DNA from: an uncultured Methanomassiliicoccales archaeon
GTDB lineage: Archaea > Thermoplasmatota > Thermoplasmata > SG8-5
Reading direction: 5' to 3'
Length of the DNA stretch: 15,893 nt
Assembly (NCBI GenBank): GCA_938004075.1
Contig: CALKWP010000196.1
Location: 1-15,893, forward strand
Made by a program: the position numbers and the translations under genes. Position 1 is the stretch's first letter, and each line of letters begins with the position of its first letter. The notes under the pieces were generated by a model. The model ran no database searches. It was not told where the DNA came from and saw only the letters and a program-made list of their open reading frames with translations. Of this stretch, positions 12,901 through 15,893 are shown one piece after another.

Positions 12901-15156
12901 GGCAATGTTCTGTGTTGTTGCGTCAATCGTCAGTGTGTTGGCGTATGTCCCAGTTACGGTTCCCTGCACAGCGTTGTCCTGGTCCATGAAGTAATCTGCC
13001 GATGTTCCAGGCATCGGCTCGGGCAGGTATGTCCTCAGGTTGGTCGGCGTTGCCGGGAGGTCGTCCACCCACAGGCCTATGTCATCGAAGAGCCAGTCGC
13101 ACGGCGCTGCCGGGCCTTCTCCGAAGAATGCCACTATTCCAGCGTCCAATGCACCATTCTCAAGGAAACCGAACGTGCCCTGCAGGGCTCCGTTCCAGCG
13201 GGCCTCGAAGGACTTGGTGTTCGTGTTGTACCTTATTGATACATTGTTCCAGGTGTTGGGCGTTATAGTGGGGCCGTCGATTATGGTTCCGCCTCCTGCG
13301 CCGTCCCCATCGACCCAGGAAAGCTGCCCGGGTGAAGGAATGTTGGCTGCGGAGAGGTCTGCTCCAAGGGATATTATGGTCACGAGGAATGTCCCTGTGG
13401 TGTCCAGGACATAGACCTGGCCGCCTCCGAGCGTGCCATCGCCGTAGAACCAGAACCAGAAGTCGCCATAGCTGCAATCATCGCCTCCAAGGTAAGCCCC
13501 AAGGTCGCAATAGTCGTCGCCTCCGGCCTCCCACATCCTGACGCTCTGGGTGCCAGTGTGCGCGGCAATGTCACTGATTCGAACGGTTCCCTCCTGTTCC
13601 CATCCGGAAAGAATCACCCAATCGAAGTTAATCTCGGATTGCGTTGAAACAGTTCCCTCTGCTCGGAAGCCAGCAATGCCGGCCCCGATGTTCACCAGGG
13701 CTGCGTCAGTGACCAATTGATTATTGTCAATCCAAATTCCCATGTAACGTTTGGTGGTGGCGTCCATGTATGCATCCAAATAATACTCTGTGTTGGCAGA
13801 GAAGGCCTGCAAGGTCACCCATCCCGTGTCAGTTTGATATTGTATCTCTCCAACAGAGAACCTCAAGGCCATCAGGACCCTGGAGTTGAAATCCAGTATT
13901 TTGAATGTGGCTCCGTTGGTGTTCGCTACTGTGGTGCTCGTCCTTACAGCCCAGCTCGCTCCGCTTATGCCGAAGCCGTATGGTGGCGGTATGAATACCT
14001 GGGTGTATGCCGGGGCAGTCGCATATCCGTTCTGGTCCAGGCGGATGCTATTGCTTCCACCGGTGCCGCTGTATGACCAGGCATTGGATACATCTACAGT
14101 ATGCGCCCCGCCTGAGGGCGGAAGACCGTGGAACCAGTTGTCTATGTAGAGGTTGGAGGCTGGCTGCGCCGAACCATCGCCGCCGAACCATATCAGCCCG
14201 TTGATGTCCGTCATCGAGCTGTCGGTCCATGCGGAACCTGCTCCGTACTGAACACCGTTGACCCATACGGAATAGGTCTTGGTCGCTTCGTTGTATTGAG
14301 GCATGAACTCGTACCATGTGTTTGCCGCATAGGTCGTCAGCACGGTTTGAGTTCCTCCAGGGAAGTGAAGGATTTGCCCGTTGTAGAATATGAACTGAAT
14401 CGCCACTCCGCCGCCCATGTAATCATACATGTAATAATCCGCTCTCTGGGTGGTTGACGTCAACCTTACCCAGCATCCAGCGTAAGCGGTTGTCACAGTC
14501 CCGAATTCATCGATGCCAGCCGGTCCGAAGTACGATGTGGTTCCTGTGTCCACGTTCTCATTGAAGTGTGCGATCTGAGCGCCGCCAGTGAAGCCGAATA
14601 AGCTGGTGGGCGCAGTGCCAATCCATGCTTCGGACGTCAGGGTCGCGTCGCCTGCAATCGTCGAGAACCCGCCATCATAGCCAGCGAAATATGTATTGAG
14701 ATTCTGGGCTGTGGTCGTGTCCTCAATGTCCTTGAACCAGTATGTAGGTGGAGTCGCTCCATCCGACGTTGTCCATGGTGGCGAATCCGGGTTGGAGCCT
14801 ACCGTGTCGTTCTCGAAATCATCCTCGATATACGGGTAGGTGCCACCGAACGCTTGCTCGGTCACAGTCCATGGGGGATCATCAGGAACATTTCCCAGCA
14901 CATCATCCTCGAAGGAATCCTGGAAGGCAACGCTGGCCGGCTTTAGAGGCGGCTCACTCTGCAACTGCGTCTGAATGTCTCTCACTCTTTCCAGGTCCAA
15001 CTTCGGCCTTTCCAATTGGATTGCTGACATCTCAACCATATTCAAGCTCACATCGCTAATTGCGGTTTTGCTTGTGCCAAGGCCGTTTCCGACCGTTAGT
15101 AAGAATGCTGCTGCAATAGCTATTGCCAAACCTTTCACGTACAATGCATTTTTCAT
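9943..15156 (-). CDS. Very large secreted multi-domain beta-sandwich protein (LamG-like, anchor-J-like, FN3-like)
   Basis: A 1737-aa protein from the ATG at 15156. An N-terminal signal peptide (MKNALYVKG followed by an Ala/Ile/Leu-rich core to about residue 27) indicates export. Approximate layout: two FE[DN]D..G..PD.PPWT motifs at 80-130; three concanavalin-like/LamG-like domains at about 115-345, 350-515 and 520-700; two copies of a repeated scaffold (motif QxIAEVA near 750 and 1075, then QNIPxGA...GGPYT...IYID near 940-1035 and 1250-1345), each interrupted by a different insert, the second resembling a choice-of-anchor-J domain (about 1092-1245); an FN3-like domain (1350-1440); an Ig-like domain (1445-1560); and a C-terminal domain with GWNMVGYPS and GNAYWVHV. 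Few cysteines, and no transmembrane tail or sorting motif at the C-terminus. It is probably a cell-surface or released carbohydrate-binding or adhesion protein; no catalytic motif was recognised. Monocistronic, with its own RBS and terminator. Confidence 0.85.
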   Translation of the reverse strand: MKNALYVKGLAIAIAAAFLLTVGNGLGTSKTAISDVSLNMVEMSAIQLERPKLDLERVRDIQTQLQSEPPLKPASVAFQDSFEDDVLGNVPDDPPWTVTEQAFGGTYPYIEDDFENDTVGSNPDSPPWTTSDGATPPTYWFKDIEDTTTAQNLNTYFAGYDGGFSTIAGDATLTSEAWIGTAPTSLFGFTGGAQIAHFNENVDTGTTSYFGPAGIDEFGTVTTAYAGCWVRLTSTTQRADYYMYDYMGGGVAIQFIFYNGQILHFPGGTQTVLTTYAANTWYEFMPQYNEATKTYSVWVNGVQYGAGSAWTDSSMTDINGLIWFGGDGSAQPASNLYIDNWFHGLPPSGGAHTVDVSNAWSYSGTGGSNSIRLDQNGYATAPAYTQVFIPPPYGFGISGASWAVRTSTTVANTNGATFKILDFNSRVLMALRFSVGEIQYQTDTGWVTLQAFSANTEYYLDAYMDATTKRYMGIWIDNNQLVTDAALVNIGAGIAGFRAEGTVSTQSEINFDWVILSGWEQEGTVRISDIAAHTGTQSVRMWEAGGDDYCDLGAYLGGDDCSYGDFWFWFYGDGTLGGGQVYVLDTTGTFLVTIISLGADLSAANIPSPGQLSWVDGDGAGGGTIIDGPTITPNTWNNVSIRYNTNTKSFEARWNGALQGTFGFLENGALDAGIVAFFGEGPAAPCDWLFDDIGLWVDDLPATPTNLRTYLPEPMPGTSADYFMDQDNAVQGTVTGTYANTLTIDATTQNIAEVAAGGGTSTSTYTYVGATTAGPHDAYYRDMDDSTAAELTTPNARTEATNAQYTSISTSNNVRWAGAAPGNNDEIAWEFVYTVGENPASVTQIDLTLEANWVATNCVVTLFAWNAVGSTWDTIGTTMTFATSGTDYTMTRSITTTPANYISGGTVRAIFYGSSSNVASNVDFAQCVVTYNLPTYYSLEHRWRTQNIPSGANVMKLFATGMTSAGADDSFTVGYSTVIGGPYTPAITINSNIMTTYDASLPIMSGQFYINIVDSNSLDPIQDTVYIDCIRIFYQDITGITSANEIATAGTPVSGTVTGAYTLTNSITPDGNGQQIAEVAGALTTFINNEQFTSGVPPTGWTTQYDGVYGNWASSNTANAGGTAPEARYMYGANGNGNGRLIAGPFDTTGFTTLSFSFRHFLDTFGAGCTLRVQTSTDMVAWTNTGWSVASGTVNVGPVLVTEPLDATENVGSATFYVALVVSDNSYQIDYWYVDSVSLSGTPSGYFATYRYTMQNIPYNTLANTLTVTARISEIAEPFSIGWSRAIGGPYTNVISVTSTTYTTYTAALPTNFDGSLFIQARDTLSGGADTVATSIYIDSLYVASTISPVNTTVNVVWDLSADDGSGQNDVTAYNVYYSDQFTAGTQDGPFNYLGSAPGGSTIFRHYGEGDDLEDNIWYIVAAEDAHSEGFTTMRATKFNEAPEAQNVMVDGTTFVDVTAGTSVALSSNIFDDSSTWEDILKIDGAEWYADADPGAGLGNAMSWDGTADNIFEAFTATIDTTGWTLGTHQIFVRGHEAAPGNTGTGWGLVSAAVLVNITGAPAPYQINLAGRVAGEWVFVSFPVEATGNIDVILNDAINGDSGTTWDVAKWFDGATQTWMSYRATGTQTLTTVNNQIGVWLHLTANGGDTMLTLGGAGSYPATAVNIDLHPGWNMVGYPSATPQLASATLPAPADIVSVWQAASPFINDLAPGAVTMTEGNAYWVHVTSYCTWTVNP

Positions 15157-15166
15157 TTTCTCCATT

Positions 15167-15173
15167 CCTCCTT
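15167..15173 (-). promoter_or_regulatory. Ribosome binding site that decides the start of the secreted protein
   Basis: Minus-strand AAGGAGG lies ten bases before the ATG at 15156 but only one base before an upstream in-frame ATG at 15165. The spacing favours 15156, which also gives a cleaner signal peptide. Confidence 0.7.
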
Positions 15174-15190
15174 AATTTCCAACTGCCCAC

Positions 15191-15214
15191 CTTAAGATGT
15201 ATTGCTGTCTTAAG
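15191..15214 (-). promoter_or_regulatory. Inverted repeat in the leader of the secreted-protein gene
   Basis: cttaaga (15191-15197) and tcttaag (15208-15214) are perfect reverse complements around ten bases. The structure sits just upstream of the RBS and downstream of both candidate TATA boxes, so it is in the transcript or at the transcription start. It could be a regulator site or an mRNA hairpin. A second small hairpin (ctca/tgag) lies at about 15226-15237. Confidence 0.4.
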
Positions 15215-15254
15215 TGAACGGACAGCTCATTCGTGAGATAAAATTAGCATTCCA

Positions 15255-15297
15255 TCATATAAGTAATTATTCCCAACGCAAAAAAGTGATATATATA
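15255..15297 (-). promoter_or_regulatory. Candidate promoter of the secreted-protein gene
   Basis: Two TATA-like boxes face the gene: TATATATA at 15290-15297 (flanked GG...TCAC) and CTTATATGA at 15255-15263. They would place transcription starts near 15268 or 15233, giving a leader of roughly 75-110 bases. I cannot tell which is used. Confidence 0.45.
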
Positions 15298-15552
15298 CCT
15301 TATTAAATCCTGTATATAACATTTTCCATTTCGCCGCATTTCATTTGTTCTCCAAATTCAGCAATTATTGAGCTGAAATTTACAGGAATCCCTCGAAATT
15401 TTCTGATTTTCAATGGATCTTAATCATTCGTAATTCGCTTATTCAAATCAATTCCGCATCGATGAAATGTTCATTGGACAATTTATATAATACATTATTC
15501 TATTACAATAATATAGAAGAAGCAGCATTTGTCGGCATCTTTTTACGGGCCC
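15298..15552. other. A+T-rich intergenic stretch without a recognisable gene
   Basis: No reading frame here has a credible start, RBS and protein-like composition. A plus-strand ttatataat at about 15483-15491 could be another TATA box, and attatt/aataat at about 15494-15512 forms a short inverted repeat. Otherwise nothing can be supported. Confidence 0.6.
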
Positions 15553-15603
15553 CCATATAGCTGAAGCTAACAGCGAAAATATATAAAATATGAAAAGGGG
15601 GAG
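15553..15603 (+). repeat. 51-bp perfect direct repeat with promoter-like core, copy 1
   Basis: Fifty-one bases identical to 15837-15887. The repeat begins ccatatagctgaagct, contains gcgaaaatatataaaat (a purine-rich BRE-like stretch followed by a good archaeal TATA box) and ends in gggggag. If it is a plus-strand promoter, transcription would begin near 15610-15615, at the left edge of the hairpin-forming stretch to its right. Confidence 0.9.
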
Positions 15604-15611
15604 ACGAGGAA

Positions 15612-15775
15612 AAATATGAAATCATTCTATCAACTGTTTTTTCGAGCGCGGCTAATACGCTTATTGCATGTATCCGCAGAGTATTAGTCAGCGCCGCCAA
15701 AATAGCGATTGCCCGCAAAATTGCTGAGCAGTCTGTTTGGCGGGTAATGCATGGGAGCTTTCTTAACATCTTTTT
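15612..15775 (+). ncRNA. Candidate small structured RNA between the two promoter-like repeats
   Basis: This stretch is richer in G and C than its A+T-rich surroundings and can fold into two hairpins: gcgc-gg-ctaatac (15646-15658) with gtattag-tca-gcgc (15681-15694), and attgcccgcaaa (15708-15719) with tttggcgggtaat (15736-15748; one G-U pair and one bulged base). A BRE/TATA-like box lies at the right distance upstream, and a T-rich stretch (ctttcttaacatcttttt) follows at 15758-15775. The limits are estimates. No known RNA family is recognised, and a decayed coding fragment is an alternative. Confidence 0.3.
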
Positions 15776-15836
15776 CCGGCGTATTCGTTCTCTCTCGGAA
15801 TTGCAGAGAATCGCTGAGGATGAAAGCCGTATGTCT

Positions 15837-15887
15837 CCATATAGCTGAAGCTAACAGCGAAAATATATAAAATATGAAAAGGGGGAG
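15837..15887 (+). repeat. 51-bp perfect direct repeat with promoter-like core, copy 2
   Basis: Exact copy of 15553-15603, 284 bp further right; identity stops at gggggag, where copy 1 continues acgagg and this copy gcc. It ends six bases before the window edge, so whatever it might drive lies outside. Perfect identity in a non-coding stretch suggests a recent duplication or a mobile or selected element. Confidence 0.9.
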
Positions 15888-15893
15888 GCCTTT

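Noticed and set aside
15616..15687. 23-codon plus-strand frame after repeat copy 1
   Set aside because: It begins with an ATG near a gagga sequence after a TATA-like box, but it is very short, has no recognisable features and overlaps the first hairpin arm. It could be real, but nothing supports it.
15503..15769. 88-codon minus-strand reading frame at the right end
   Set aside because: Weak RBS and no recognisable motif. It runs through the 51-bp repeat and the hairpin-forming stretch, so its composition is better explained as a chance frame opposite a structured element.
15500..15893. C/D-box guide RNA
   Set aside because: There are CTGA-like and ATGA-like fragments, but no RUGAUGA box C paired with a box D at the right spacing.

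Overview
The window looks like archaeal DNA. Intergenic regions are A+T-rich and carry TATA-box-like sequences at archaeal promoter distances, without bacterial -10/-35 pairs. Shine-Dalgarno (SD) sites (GGAGGTGA, AAGGAGG) are used, fumarase is the split two-subunit Fe-S type, and the redox genes use methanogen-type modules (MvhD and HdrA-like ferredoxin units). A euryarchaeote of the Thermoplasmata or a related group would fit, but that placement is inference; no rRNA or other marker gene is present.

Layout, left to right. Positions 1-382 hold no gene but contain two copies of a ~118-bp repeat, 217 bp apart, each with stem-loops. A GlcD-type FAD-linked 2-hydroxyacid oxidase follows on the minus strand (383-1933). 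Divergent from it are the two subunits of class I fumarate hydratase on the plus strand (fumA 2030-2911, fumB 2908-3498), which overlap by 4 bp. fumB meets the next gene tail to tail, the two stop codons overlapping in TTAA. From 9756 down to 3495 on the minus strand runs a tight three-gene redox operon: (1) a ~1005-residue fusion of an NfnB/GltD-like NAD(P)H flavoprotein, ferredoxin-like clusters, an MvhD domain and a degenerate HdrB/GlpC-like (CCG) region; (2) a ~692-residue HcnA / sarcosine- or proline-dehydrogenase-alpha-like flavo-iron-sulfur protein with four visible Fe-S sites; (3) a DAO-family (D-amino-acid-oxidase-like) FAD dehydrogenase. Both junctions are one-base TGATG overlaps.

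The redox operon has its own A+T-rich promoter region and a long stem-loop (9760-9823) immediately before and over its start. Upstream of that, on the same strand, a hairpin terminator (9908-9929) closes a 1737-residue secreted, multi-domain beta-sandwich protein (9943-15156) with a signal peptide, a good ribosome binding site (RBS) and TATA boxes. The right end (15174-15893) has no convincing protein gene. It holds a perfect 51-bp direct repeat, 284 bp apart, with an archaeal promoter-like core; between the copies is a stretch richer in G and C that folds into hairpins and may be a small RNA.

Working model (inference): the DAO subunit oxidises an amine, amino acid or similar small substrate; the alpha-like subunit collects the electrons through its [2Fe-2S], [4Fe-4S] and BFD centres; and the giant fusion passes them to NAD(P) and/or a low-potential carrier. 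The nearby GlcD oxidase and fumarase suggest organic-acid catabolism, but no common substrate can be read from the sequence.
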